A stretch of DNA of 64,000 nucleotides from CAVLCC01 sp963661535 (lineage in GTDB: Bacteria; Actinomycetota; Coriobacteriia; Coriobacteriales; CADBOM01). Both the position numbers and the translations under genes were made by a program. Shown piece by piece: positions 21,501-26,884 of the stretch (the first letter of the stretch is position 1; the number at the start of each line of letters is the position of its first letter). The notes under the pieces are model-generated. The model was not told where the DNA came from. It ran no database searches and saw nothing but the letters and a program-made list of their open reading frames with translations. Location: contig CAVLCC010000001.1 of assembly GCA_963661535.1 (NCBI GenBank), positions 10,534 through 74,533 of the forward strand, written 5' to 3'.

Positions 21501-21559
21501 ACAATCGATAAAAATACCGACATAATGCGTTTGGGCAAAGATAGAAGCCCTGTTTCCAT
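9572..21559 (-). CDS. Giant (3,995 aa) cobalamin-riboswitch-linked surface protein with repeated transcobalamin-like and Ig-like domains and three CWB2
   Basis: ATG 21559 has AAGGA upstream, and the protein starts with a signal peptide (IMSVFLSIVMLVGLAPSQAFA). Residues ~40-190 form a first domain of the type VYLSIAYGGK ... LMQLLAYAGNKY ... YRVNGD ... LADGDSIEILGF. Its layout resembles DUF4430 (transcobalamin-like C-terminal) domains, and it recurs as about six more copies (VYVSVSKDGK and YISISYDGK types). Many He_PIG Ig-like domains (LPxGLxxxxxTGxISGTP) lie between. Residues ~747-1716 and ~1717-2691 are almost identical blocks; ~2692-3668 is a diverged third block. Residues ~3669-3995 are three CWB2 repeats (SGGDRYQTMGAL, SGTDRIATGLEI, AGGTRLDTSYEI). 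The riboswitch in the leader suggests a role in corrinoid capture at the wall. The DUF4430 resemblance is by motif layout and not proven. Confidence 0.88.
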   Translation of the reverse strand: METGLLSLPKRIMSVFLSIVMLVGLAPSQAFANNTSGTNSDATVYLSIAYGGKYVDDLADGGYMVNIPISLSDVANCDLSDYGLENYYYTSKEGGEQQKDVPNLMQLLAYAGNKYCQSSTMEVSGNPHSAQIVDYLDTMKSVAYRVNGDVVLDYSSDTTVAASPDAIALADGDSIEILGFGDEISTYASDANCGFAYFVDEASATSSSTSMTSDAITNVYYVGAGKQIKVYTARGNEAIDAASSATYSVASGHMVHVGQAYNAGEAYDSSSAAGTTAADGSVTITAPDTPGEYVVWADGARGASESLSSKAMSSPAIAKLIVGEAPTITTTTLEDAAKDQYYSAVVEATSTTDVTYSATGLPDGLSIDEKTGEIFGNPTQSGNFTASVSATNSFGTTSKDLALFVGSVPEITTTTLSDATAGTEYSARLEATGNPSEFTWFLGATSKLPEGMTLSKDGTLSGTTTEPGTYTLDVAASNSVGTGATKKLTLKVLGTKPHITTETLPAASIGKPYSTTIVAEGDPAVTFATHGLPNGLSLDQTTGQISGSTTAIGEFEVVITATSSIGSDSKTYTLNCGTAPTIVSETLDNGQIGQAYNCTVEVTGDPEPKMEATGLPSGLSFDGSTGVISGTPKECGKFDITISAQNGFGNGVSKEFSIEITRQPIITTTALADANVGEEYSAKIETEGYPDATFMYSAFNLPDGLTAGDDGVISGTPTEPGEYSITVIATNSVGSSKSATITLTVLQAPEIVTSKVPNARVKEQYSYQLEAKGYPTDKMKWTKVSGATWLDVTETGEITGTPTSASYYNYITVQLEIEGVGSVQKKFQVRSVNKYTSVSGYVYVSVSKDGKFFVSDGTESQGSNIDTLKINTGLVSLIDLDDYGYGDYKWDSNDDASYDISVLQLMIYMAKNYYSGGVEDGLVLAADSKPGDLKVSKFMGVDNPALSFSQDSAIPTNSDGTATSLDQLKLKGSYSSYAYYRFDIFTNASAATDTNYGINRFVDSDGKEIHTANAYSNVETDFTLQHIKNLIGVDKQVTSTTSPAAGYTVSVINSEGATTSTATTDATGVAKLTFPSAGIYTISAQGIAGKELTDSTVSAPVSATITVTDQVAAEITSTELSARKGDISTKLTATGTPSTFTWALAQDSSLPEGLTLTEEGAITGTCTEEGTYTFDVTCTNGVGEADSATITLNITPKYKQLQGTAYISISYDGKPVFSQKTDYAEAGIPICSLAVDLAEASQFDLEEHGYDARCNRDFDSDGMYDLNATQLMAYVADRYYGEGGFTTAYSGWITDIWKLGINGNVIYEKNGVTTNVATTVQVTDGDRIDFSSFNSGAGWVFYTDPRAGFLYFMKDNTGYSSYDGKNITSSYEAVAGEPTNVYLAHDKAYASDRDMSGVTVYYGHKYSSDPAEAEGSVLTTDINGTAEITFPSAGDWVVWTYGMYGSRNPDIVVTSCALANVSVKGTPVVTTTELPDGVFGQPYSAKLEATSVGTQDLSWYIADTSNLPSGLSISTDGTVSGTPTQAGTFTFSVAAGDEYGVGAASDVTITIAGEAPQIINNSLPSTKANQNYLAKLEVSGTPDPTVTVKGLPDGIEFNADTLTISGAATESGTYKVSIKAENGLEPAAEKELDLVVAEAPNITTTELASALVGEEYSATIEVTGAPDPTVYSQNVNLPKGLTYKNGVISGTPEESGEYSITVVAVNSVGSSTPVELKLIVQEAPEIVTSKVPNARVKEKYSYQLEAKGYPTDKMKWTKVSGATWLDVTETGEITGTPTSASYYNYITVQLEIEGVGSVQKKFQVRSVNKYTSVSGYVYVSVSKDGKFFVSDGTESQGSNIDTLKINTGLVSLIDLDDYGYGDYKWDSNDDASYDISVLQLMIYMAKNYYSGGVEDGLVLAADSKPGDLKVSKFMGVDNPALSFSQDSAIPTNSDGTATSLDQLKLKGSYSSYAYYRFDIFTNASAATDTNYGINRFVDSDGKEIHTANAYSNVETDFTLQHIKNLIGVDKQVTSTTSPAAGYTVSVINSEGATTSTATTDATGVAKLTFPSAGIYTISAQGIAGKELTDSTVSAPVSATITVTDQVAAEITSTELSARKGDISTKLTATGTPSTFTWALAQDSSLPEGLTLTEEGAITGTCTEEGTYTFDVTCTNGVGEADSATITLNITPKYKQLQGTAYISISYDGKPVFSQKTDYAEAGIPICSLAVDLAEASQFDLEEHGYDARCNRDFDSDGMYDLNATQLMAYVADRYYGEGGFTTAYSGWITDIWKLGINGNVIYEKNGVTTNVATTVQVTDGDRIDFSSFNSGAGWVFYTDPRAGFLYFMKDNTGYSSYDGKNITSSYEAVAGEPTNVYLAHDKAYASDRDMSGVTVYYGHKYSSDPAEAEGSVLTTDINGTAEITFPSAGDWVVWTYGMYGSRNPDIVVTSCALANVSVKGTPVVTTTELPDGVFGQPYSAKLEATSVGTQDLSWYIADTSNLPSGLSISTDGTVSGTPTQAGTFTFSVAAGDEYGVGAASDVTITIAGEAPQIINNSLPSTKANQNYLAKLEVSGTPDPTVTVKGLPDGIEFNADTLTISGAATESGTYKVSIKAENGLEPAAEKELDLVVAEAPNITTTELASALVGEEYSATIEVTGAPDPTVYSQNVNLPKGLTYKNGVISGTPEESGEYSITVVAVNSVGSSTPVELSLTVLQVPEITTDTLPNAFKDKNYEYQLEATGYPSDQLTWTKVNGTSWISVSADGKITGKPTYTSSSMYVTVEATIPGAGSVQKRFDIKCVNKYKQLSGNAYVSVSKDGKFVVSDGTNLDTTMDYIQVPLKSASAIDLDEYGLGNYNWDADGDGTYETTLLQLMIYTLDNYYSGKAKDGLVLSEYSAPGSLYITGFWGLTNPYLTYSENGTTPQDEEAKMMLTADRIALTSGNEYAFNTFSTSSWYGDSNSGDNYFIDSDQNIIHSTSTYSGIETSVTLQHVAPTWNASTGLTDDIKTPAAGYTVSATNSDGDVVATATTDANGVAKFTFADAGNYKLAAEGIKGKEHTDVVVSSPAGLSVTVIEQQAPQITSTEFSVRKGDISVSLTATGTPSTFTWALAQGSSLPEGLTLSEEGAITGTCTEIGAHKFDVTCSNGVGNPTQQTITLNITQKYKQLEGTAYISISYDGKPVFSKETEYAEAGIPVCSLPVDLSEASQFDLEEHGYDARCNHDFDGDGIYDLNATQLMAYVADRYYGEGGFTTAYSGWITDIWELGINGNVIYEKNGVTTDVATLVQVENGDRIDFSSFNSGAGWVFYTDPRAGFLYFMKDNTGYDQYDGKNIVASYEAEAGKASKVYLAHDNAYALDRDVSGTTVYYGHKYSADPAEAEGSAVTGSDGSAEITFPSAGEWVVWCYGLYGSDNPDIVVTSSALATVTVSGTPVVTTTELPDGMFNQEYSAQLEATDSEDVSWYIADTSKLPSGLVLNADGTLTGTPTQTGTFVFSVIASNEFGTSAPTDVTITIAGEAPQIVTDSLPTTKVAQNYLTKLNVTGTPEPTVTVEGLPDGIEFNADTLTISGAATKAGTYKVSIKAQNGLEPAAEKELDLVVAEAPSITTTELPQADLGREYLFAIQTTGSPAPTIYSQNVDLPKGLEFANGTISGTPEETGEFSITVMAVNSMGATKPVTLKLVVARNDAQWSRVSGGDRYQTMGALYDQAFESGSCDTILLASGESYADSLAAAGYAGILKAPIVTTSFGSLPEVSQAQIARMSNGSAKVVIIGGEGVISQDVQDAVLNMGSVSSVERISGTDRIATGLEIYDQMAQTNGMSKTAIVGSAWNYADALSISSWSYASGSPFFGTTGGVLSDEQVNAIKEGGFSNILVIGGDSAVNYEQVQAQLGADLAYTKLAGGTRLDTSYEIAKWASGNLEESELVGFQPDVKLSFDGMGVAYANNFPDALAAGSALGITNSVLMIADSNDTSKELLQSIIEDNKSEIYKGYIVGGTAALSDDVMNWCIEASKF
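13488..19320 (-). repeat. Near-perfect tandem duplication inside the giant gene, period 2,925 bp
   Basis: DNA from about 13488 to 16392 is repeated from 16413 to about 19317 with a constant offset of 2,925 bp (975 codons). I noticed only a handful of differences, mainly at the edges (GAACCC versus GAACCA near 13510/16435; TATTTTTC versus TATTGTTC near 16350/19270). A third, clearly diverged block occupies about 10564-13487. The identity implies a recent duplication or ongoing gene conversion, and it is also a place where short-read assembly could miscount copies. Confidence 0.93.
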
Positions 21560-21617
21560 TTTTATCCTTCCCTATCTATTGGCAACCCACACACAATGAG
21601 CCTGTGCAATAAAAAAA

Positions 21618-21655
21618 GGGCTGCAGCGACATAATCAAATGCGCTGCAGCCCCGT
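21618..21655 (-). terminator. Intrinsic terminator in the leader of the giant gene (riboswitch expression platform)
   Basis: On the minus strand GGGCTGCAGCG pairs perfectly with CGCTGCAGCCC (11 bp) and is followed by TTTTTTT. It lies about 60 bases upstream of the start codon at 21559 and about 180 bases downstream of the cobalamin aptamer. No gene between aptamer and hairpin needs terminating, so premature termination in response to the ligand is the natural reading. Confidence 0.85.
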
Positions 21656-21831
21656 ATTTTGCTGCAAGACACCACAAAGAGGCGTTGCTCATTAACCTCT
21701 TGGGCGCCAATCTTGTCTTATAGTTGCGTTTTCCCGCACAACTCGTATATATAAGCATGCAATGTTGGAGATAGACCCTGTGTTTAGTTGTTTAGTCTAT
21801 TTATGTAAATGCACGTTATATATACTGACAA

Positions 21832-22068
21832 GACGAACGAAAGGTCTTCTGACTTGTGCCTTTTTTGCAAGCTCTGCTCTTATGCTTGCAAAAAATCTAG
21901 CCTCTACCTTCCCAGACAAGCTTGGTTATCCAGTGGTATACAGAGGCTTTTCTTAGCACTTACAGCGGCGGGTACCGTTTGGGATTTTCACCCAATTCCC
22001 TACGCTAGCCAAAACAACCGCCTTATTTTCGCGCTATATTTTGGCTAACCCCTTGCCTTTGATGTTTG
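21832..22068 (-). promoter_or_regulatory. Cobalamin (B12) riboswitch
   Basis: The minus strand carries the conserved cobalamin-aptamer core in order: AGGGAA, GGGTGAAAATCCC, the CCCGCCGCTGTAA segment, ACCACTGG, CTGGGAAGG, and a closing GTCAGAAGACC close to the usual CAGGAGACC. The B12 box lies at about 21961-22002. The RNA sits between a sigma70-type promoter at 22205-22232 and a terminator hairpin at 21618-21655, and the next gene is the 3,995-aa surface protein. Known riboswitches of this class lower expression when adenosyl- or other cobalamins are abundant. The exact 5' boundary (P1) is uncertain by 10-20 bases. Confidence 0.92.
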
Positions 22069-22204
22069 AGCTTTTTGCAATCTTTTTTGCGGCCTATTTT
22101 GGAGCCTTTTCGCTTTGTGTGTTAACCATATGCACTTAGCAAATTTTTGTTGCATCTCAAACGCTAAAAACAAGACTCGTTCGCGTCAAGCACAATGCAA
22201 GTTT

Positions 22205-22232
22205 AGTGTAACTTTTAAATGCAAAAAGTCAA
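22205..22232 (-). promoter_or_regulatory. Sigma70-type promoter of the riboswitch leader
   Basis: On the minus strand TTGACT is followed after 16 bases by TACACT. Transcription would begin near 22198, about 130 bases before the aptamer, giving a leader of about 640 nt. The region 22233-22350 is AT-rich with no gene visible. Confidence 0.6.
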
Positions 22233-22351
22233 TAAAGAAATTGATTATATATAAGTTTATTTAGATAAATGATACAAGACATTTGAGATAAACAATACCG
22301 ATGTTGCACAGTCAGAACAAACGAGTAGAGGGTGGAGGTTAGTTTAGAATG

Positions 22352-22467
22352 ATGCGATGCTAGCAATGTGCTTTAATGCGCGGACGCAGTGCGCTAAATC
22401 CTTAAGTAATGCGATGCTAGCAATGTGCACTAAAGCGTGAGCGCAGTGCACTAAATCCACGCTCTAA
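22352..22467. repeat. 57-bp imperfect direct repeat over the end of the amidohydrolase gene
   Basis: The string GCGATGCTAGCAATGTGC occurs at 22354 and again at 22411, each followed by a related GC-rich stretch ending GCTAAATCC. The right copy includes the last codons and stop of the amidohydrolase; the left copy lies beyond it. The period of 57 bp is 19 codons. A short tandem duplication of the gene end is the simplest origin. Confidence 0.7.
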
Positions 22468-23337
22468 GACTTGCTCCCAACCATCTCCTAGCGCGTCTTG
22501 CAGCAAAGACAACTCACTTGCGGCTGCCTCAACGTGATACACCCCGTGAGAACCGGCATCACTTCCAAGCGCTATTATGCCTCCCATTTGGGCAACTTCA
22601 AAAACTGCTCGAGACTGCTCGCACAATATTTTTTTTAAAATGTTATCGTCTGCAATACCTGTGCCAACCAAGTTTGCTACTGGGTTAAGCGTTGGAACCC
22701 AAATTGTTTTTGAATTAGCAAGCGCATGCTTGGTTGGGGTGTCTAGGTAATATCCGTGCTCTATGGAGTCAACCCCCGCTTCAATTGCAGCTTGCACAGA
22801 CTGCGAACCATTAACGTGAGTCATAACCGCAAATCCGCGTGCGTGCGCGTAGGCCACCATCATGCGTATGGACTCAGGGTAAAGAACTTTGCCTGTAATT
22901 TTGCCATAAGAACCAAAATCCATAATACCTGTGAGAATTAACTTGATAAAGTCGCCTCCCATTTGTGCAATTTCATCTACCAAGGTTTCATATTCTTGCA
23001 TGTCTTCAAAGGAGCGTCCCAAAAACGAACCATAACTACCCGCTTGAAATATTGCAAAACAAGGAGAAACATACTCGATGCCATATTCGCGAGCAATTCG
23101 TCTTGCTGTTCTCGATACATCTAGGCTATCGCCTCCGTCTCGAAGATAAGCAAAGCCGGCTTGAGAATATGCTGCTAGGGTTTGCCTTATGTATTCTTCG
23201 TTTGGGTGAGGCTGATGGAGAGCTTGTGCCTTCTTCCAATCAACGCCATCTAAAGCAAGGTGTATATGACAATCATGCGGCAAAGGTGTGGCTTGAGCGG
23301 TTTGTTTGTTTAATGTGGTTTGGTTCCAGGTATCCAT
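22417..23337 (-). CDS. Amidohydrolase-family metal-dependent hydrolase
   Basis: About 306 residues from ATG 23337 (MDTWNQTT). Metal-ligand motifs of the amidohydrolase fold appear in order: HIH in PHDCHIHLAL near the start, GGDFIKLILTG with a lysine placed as the carboxylated bridge, MTHVNG, SIEHGYYLD and ALGSDAGSHG. The fold hydrolyses C-N or similar bonds, such as in prolidase-, imidazolonepropionase- or hydantoinase-like substrates; the actual substrate cannot be read here. An in-frame GTG at 23433 would add 32 residues rich in IRPIRPIR, encoded by a short tandem repeat, and neither start has a good ribosome site; I prefer the shorter form. The gene stands alone, divergent from the N-acetyltransferase gene. 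Confidence 0.8.
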   Translation of the reverse strand: MDTWNQTTLNKQTAQATPLPHDCHIHLALDGVDWKKAQALHQPHPNEEYIRQTLAAYSQAGFAYLRDGGDSLDVSRTARRIAREYGIEYVSPCFAIFQAGSYGSFLGRSFEDMQEYETLVDEIAQMGGDFIKLILTGIMDFGSYGKITGKVLYPESIRMMVAYAHARGFAVMTHVNGSQSVQAAIEAGVDSIEHGYYLDTPTKHALANSKTIWVPTLNPVANLVGTGIADDNILKKILCEQSRAVFEVAQMGGIIALGSDAGSHGVYHVEAAASELSLLQDALGDGWEQVLERGFSALRSRFSAHC

Positions 23338-23361
23338 AGTTTCACGAGGTTTCGTATAGCG

Positions 23362-23460
23362 GTTTCTTATAGGTCTTATCAGTTTCGCAGGTCTTGCAAG
23401 TCTTATGGGTCTTATAGGTCTTATCTGCTTCACAAATCACGTGGGTCTTGTAAGTCTTGT
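23362..23460. repeat. Short tandem repeat (GTCTTATAG/GTCTTGTAA-type, about 9 bp)
   Basis: Degenerate copies of a 9-bp unit such as GGTCTTATA and AGTCTTGTA fill the start region of the amidohydrolase gene and the gap toward the acetyltransferase. Read on the minus strand they would encode IRPIRPIRL in the longer version of the hydrolase. They may be spacer DNA. Confidence 0.55.
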
Positions 23461-23490
23461 AAGGACATCAAAATATTCTCACAACTAATT

Positions 23491-23520
23491 TTATCTCCTA
23501 CCCAAATCTTACTATATAAT
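23491..23520 (+). promoter_or_regulatory. Candidate promoter of the N-acetyltransferase gene
   Basis: TATAAT lies at 23515-23520, 43 bases before the start codon. No strong -35 is visible (best match around 23492-23497). Confidence 0.4.
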
Positions 23521-23562
23521 TTTAAGTGCTTAAAAACTTTTGTACACATACAAGGAGGGAAC

Positions 23563-24336
23563 ATGGTTACAAAAGAAATGTTAGACGGTTATCTAAAGCG
23601 AATTGAGCTTGAAGATATTCCGCCAGTTACACCAGAGGGACTAAAGTTTATACAAATTAGCCACCTCAAGCACATTCCGTTTGAAAATCTCGACATTATT
23701 GCTGGGAAAATTCCGCTAAAGCTCGACATCGATAGTGTATACAACAAGCTAGTTGAGCGCAGGCGCGGGGGTATTTGTTATGAGCAAAATACCCTTTATT
23801 CAAACATGCTGGAAGCCATGGGCTTTAAGGTGAAAAGAATGGCATCTCACCGCCTAGGCGAAGACAAAGACGAATTTGATCACATGTTTTTGATGGTAGA
23901 TTTTGATGAACCCAAACAAACTTGGATTGCAGATGTTGGATATGGATTTAACAATCTAGCCCCCATAAAGTTTGAAGCTGACATTTGGCAAAGCGACACT
24001 AGAGATATGCTGCAAGTAGAAGACAGAAAAGATGGCACATATTATCTCAATCGTCGAGAGCCATCTGGCGAAGAAGAAGTTATGTATACTTTCAACTTGG
24101 TAAGCCATACGATTGATGAATATCGTCCACGCTGCGATTATTTTTCGACTGCCGAAGACTCGTTTTTTACGCAAGGTCCGATGACTTCTCTCGATGAGCT
24201 TGGCGGGCGCAAGCAGCTTACCAAAAACCATTTGAGAAAATATGACGCTAACAGAGCTGAGACTATTATAGATATTCCAGACCAAGACGCATATGACCGC
24301 ATTTTGAAAGAAGAATTTGGCATTGTGATTGATTAG
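23563..24336 (+). CDS. nat: Arylamine N-acetyltransferase
   Basis: 257 residues from ATG 23563, with AAGGAGGG seven bases upstream deciding the start. The catalytic triad of the family is visible: Cys72 in RRGGICYEQN, His107 in DEFDHMFL and Asp124 in WIADVGYG. These enzymes transfer acetyl from acetyl-CoA to arylamines, hydrazines or related amines in the cytoplasm by a ping-pong mechanism. Length is typical for bacterial NATs (~255-280). It is a single-gene unit with its own -10 and a downstream hairpin, and it converges on ligA. The natural substrate is unknown; gut relatives can acetylate drugs such as aminosalicylates. Confidence 0.92.
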   Translation: MVTKEMLDGYLKRIELEDIPPVTPEGLKFIQISHLKHIPFENLDIIAGKIPLKLDIDSVYNKLVERRRGGICYEQNTLYSNMLEAMGFKVKRMASHRLGEDKDEFDHMFLMVDFDEPKQTWIADVGYGFNNLAPIKFEADIWQSDTRDMLQVEDRKDGTYYLNRREPSGEEEVMYTFNLVSHTIDEYRPRCDYFSTAEDSFFTQGPMTSLDELGGRKQLTKNHLRKYDANRAETIIDIPDQDAYDRILKEEFGIVID

Positions 24337-24373
24337 TGCAAAAAAGGGTAGGTCAAAAAGAACGGCAATCGAC

Positions 24374-24414
24374 AAGCGCAAACTTAGAGATTTGCAACTG
24401 CGGTTTGCGCTTTT
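24374..24414 (+). terminator. Intrinsic terminator after the N-acetyltransferase gene
   Basis: AAGCGCAAAC pairs with GTTTGCGCTT (10 bp) around a 19-base loop and is followed by TTTT. It separates the convergent nat and ligA genes. Confidence 0.7.
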
Positions 24415-24450
24415 AGGTTTGCGCCTTTTATAAACTCGCCACGCAAAACG

Positions 24451-26853
24451 TTATGCTTCCTCTATACCATCAAGAGTTCCTGTGGCAAGTATTTTCTCCA
24501 AACTGTCTTGACTCAAAATCCTAACTCCTAGCTCGAGTGCACGGTCGAGCTTTGAACCTGCATTTTCACCGGCAACAACGTAGCTAGTCTTTTTGGATAC
24601 GCTCGAAGCCGTTTTGGCACCAAAAGCCTTTAGCTGCGTTTGCGCATCTTGGCGGTTTATTCCATCTAGGGTTCCAGTTAAAACAAATGTGAGTCCAGCA
24701 AGCGTTTGCGGGCGTTGCTCACCTTGCAAAACTTCTAGACTAACGCCTGCTTTTTGCAGCTCCTCCACAAGGTGTTTGTTTGCTTCTAGATGCAAAAAGT
24801 CAACTACACTAGCGGCAATTACTGAACCGATTGTATCGATTGAAGCTAGGTCATCTACGCTTGCTTTCATAAGGGCATCGTAGGTTGGAAAATGTCTGGT
24901 TATCACTTCTGCCACAGTTTTTCCGACGTTGCGAATTGAAAGGCCAAATAAAACCCTCGCAAAGCCACGAGTTTTTGACTCCTCAATTTGCGCAATAATC
25001 TTATTTGCATTCTTTGTTCCAACCAATGAGGGAACTTGCTCATAATCTCCAGTTTGCTCGCGCTTCTCCGCGCTCATCTCGTGCGCATATTTGAGAGCAC
25101 CTGTCTCAAGATCTGCGATGTCTTGCTCGCGCAGCTTATAAAATCCGGCAACGTCTTTTACAAGGCCGGTCTCAATTAGCTTAGAGATTACAACAGGTCC
25201 TAGTCCATCAATATCCATGGCACCTCTGCTGCCCCAGTGCTCGAGTCTGCCTTGCAACTGAGCCGGACACTCCGCAGAAATACACCTAACGGCTGGACCG
25301 TCGTCATCTTTATAAACATCTGAGCCGCAAGAGGGGCATTTTTGTGGCATAGCAAATGGAACTGCATCTGCTGGTCTGAGTTTTTGGACCGCACCAATTA
25401 CCTCAGGAATAACATCTCCCGCTTTGCGGATTACTATGGTGTCTCCAACGCGAACGTCGCGCCTTCTCACCTCGTCAACGTTGTGCAGGGTTGCGCGTGC
25501 CACCACCGAGCCCGACACCCTCACGGGAATAAACTCAGCCACGGGAGTCAAAATTCCTGTTCGTCCCACCTGCGTAACAATATTTTGCAGCTGGGTAGTT
25601 ACCTCCTCGGGCGGAAACTTAAATGCAATCGCCCATCTAGGCGCACGAGTTGTAAAGCCCAACTCCGCCTGCTCCGCAAAAGAATTGACCTTAACGACCA
25701 CTCCATCAATCTCATAAGGCAAAGTTTGCCTAAACTCGGTTGCGTCTTCGCAAAATTTGCGAACTTCACTGCGGCTAGAACAAAGCGCAATGTTGGGATT
25801 AACATTAAACCCGCACTGCTTTAGATATTGCAAAAGCTCCCATTGCGTGAGTGCGGGAACCTGCTCGGGTCTAGCAACTGCATACATAAATGTTTGGAGC
25901 TTGCGTCTGCGCGTTACCTCGGCATCTTTATGGCGAATTGAACCCGCGGCTGCATTGCGTGGATTTGCAAACACTGGAGCATTTGACGAAGCATTGTGCT
26001 TTAGTTCCCACTCGTCAACAATTTGTGCATTTAGCTGTTCAAAGCTTTTTTTGGGCATAAAAACTTCGCCGCGAAATTCTACTTTTTGTGTTTGTGGGAG
26101 GGGGGTTGAGTTGTTGTTTGGGGAGGTATTGCTGTTGTCTGAGGCGACGTTGCTGTTGTCTTGCGCTGTGCTGTTTTGCTTCCCCGCATTATTTGCTACA
26201 AGCTTGCGTGGAATATCTGCAACAGCCATCGCATTTATTGTAATATCCTCGCCGGTTGTGCCGTCTCCGCGTGTTGCAGCCTGAACAAAGTTGCCATTCT
26301 CATACGTAAGAGCAAGTGAAGATCCATCAATCTTGAGCTCACAAACATACTCAGGAGCATGACCCAACGCACGCTCAGTGCGCTCCATCCAAGCATCTAG
26401 CTCGCCTAAATCCATGGCATTATCAAGCGAATAAATGCGCTGGTCGTGAGTAACCGGAGCAAAGCGTTCAACCACGTATCCGCCCACGCGTTGTGTTGGA
26501 GAATCCGTCGTAAGAAGCTCGGGGTACTCACTTTCTAACATTCGCAGCTCACGCATTAGTGAGTCAAACGCAGCATCACTTATTTGTGGAGCATCATCGG
26601 CGTAGTAGAGTTTGGAGTTAATTTCAATCTCTTTGCGAAGCGCTGGCACACGCACGCGTGCCTCGTCCATGCTAGGAATTGAAATTTTAGCGTATTCTGG
26701 CGAGTCCGCTGCCGTGGCGGTATCGCTTGGGACATCTCCTAGTGAACCCGCAGTTGCGGCATCGTCTGGCGCACTTCCTATAGACTCCCCCGACACGCCA
26801 TCCAAGCCATCTTCCAAAACTTCAGACTCTATATTTTGATTTTCTCCACTCAT
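24451..26853 (-). CDS. ligA: NAD-dependent DNA ligase LigA
   Basis: 800 residues from ATG 26853, preceded by AGGAG at 8 bases; upstream in-frame codons overlap the neighbouring gene and are unlikely. The enzyme seals nicks in replication and repair using NAD+. Visible parts: adenylation lysine 174 in CELKIDG, the OB-fold region, a four-Cys zinc site (CPSCGS ... CISAECPAQL), helix-hairpin-helix repeats, and a C-terminal BRCT domain (LAGLTFVLTGTLDGINR). Two unusual additions are an acidic N-terminal tail of about 60 residues and an Asn/Ser/Thr-rich insert at about 221-256 (QDNSNVASDNSNTSPNNN). It lies 31 bases after the DUF4430 gene on the same strand and so may be the last gene of the ECF operon. 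Confidence 0.95.
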   Translation of the reverse strand: MSGENQNIESEVLEDGLDGVSGESIGSAPDDAATAGSLGDVPSDTATAADSPEYAKISIPSMDEARVRVPALRKEIEINSKLYYADDAPQISDAAFDSLMRELRMLESEYPELLTTDSPTQRVGGYVVERFAPVTHDQRIYSLDNAMDLGELDAWMERTERALGHAPEYVCELKIDGSSLALTYENGNFVQAATRGDGTTGEDITINAMAVADIPRKLVANNAGKQNSTAQDNSNVASDNSNTSPNNNSTPLPQTQKVEFRGEVFMPKKSFEQLNAQIVDEWELKHNASSNAPVFANPRNAAAGSIRHKDAEVTRRRKLQTFMYAVARPEQVPALTQWELLQYLKQCGFNVNPNIALCSSRSEVRKFCEDATEFRQTLPYEIDGVVVKVNSFAEQAELGFTTRAPRWAIAFKFPPEEVTTQLQNIVTQVGRTGILTPVAEFIPVRVSGSVVARATLHNVDEVRRRDVRVGDTIVIRKAGDVIPEVIGAVQKLRPADAVPFAMPQKCPSCGSDVYKDDDGPAVRCISAECPAQLQGRLEHWGSRGAMDIDGLGPVVISKLIETGLVKDVAGFYKLREQDIADLETGALKYAHEMSAEKREQTGDYEQVPSLVGTKNANKIIAQIEESKTRGFARVLFGLSIRNVGKTVAEVITRHFPTYDALMKASVDDLASIDTIGSVIAASVVDFLHLEANKHLVEELQKAGVSLEVLQGEQRPQTLAGLTFVLTGTLDGINRQDAQTQLKAFGAKTASSVSKKTSYVVAGENAGSKLDRALELGVRILSQDSLEKILATGTLDGIEEA

Positions 26854-26884
26854 ACACATATCTCCTAGGATTATCTGGTAATCC

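Noticed and set aside
21576..21758. A 60-aa open frame on the minus strand in the leader of the giant gene
   Set aside because: It lies across the riboswitch expression platform and the terminator hairpin, and shows no protein-like pattern.
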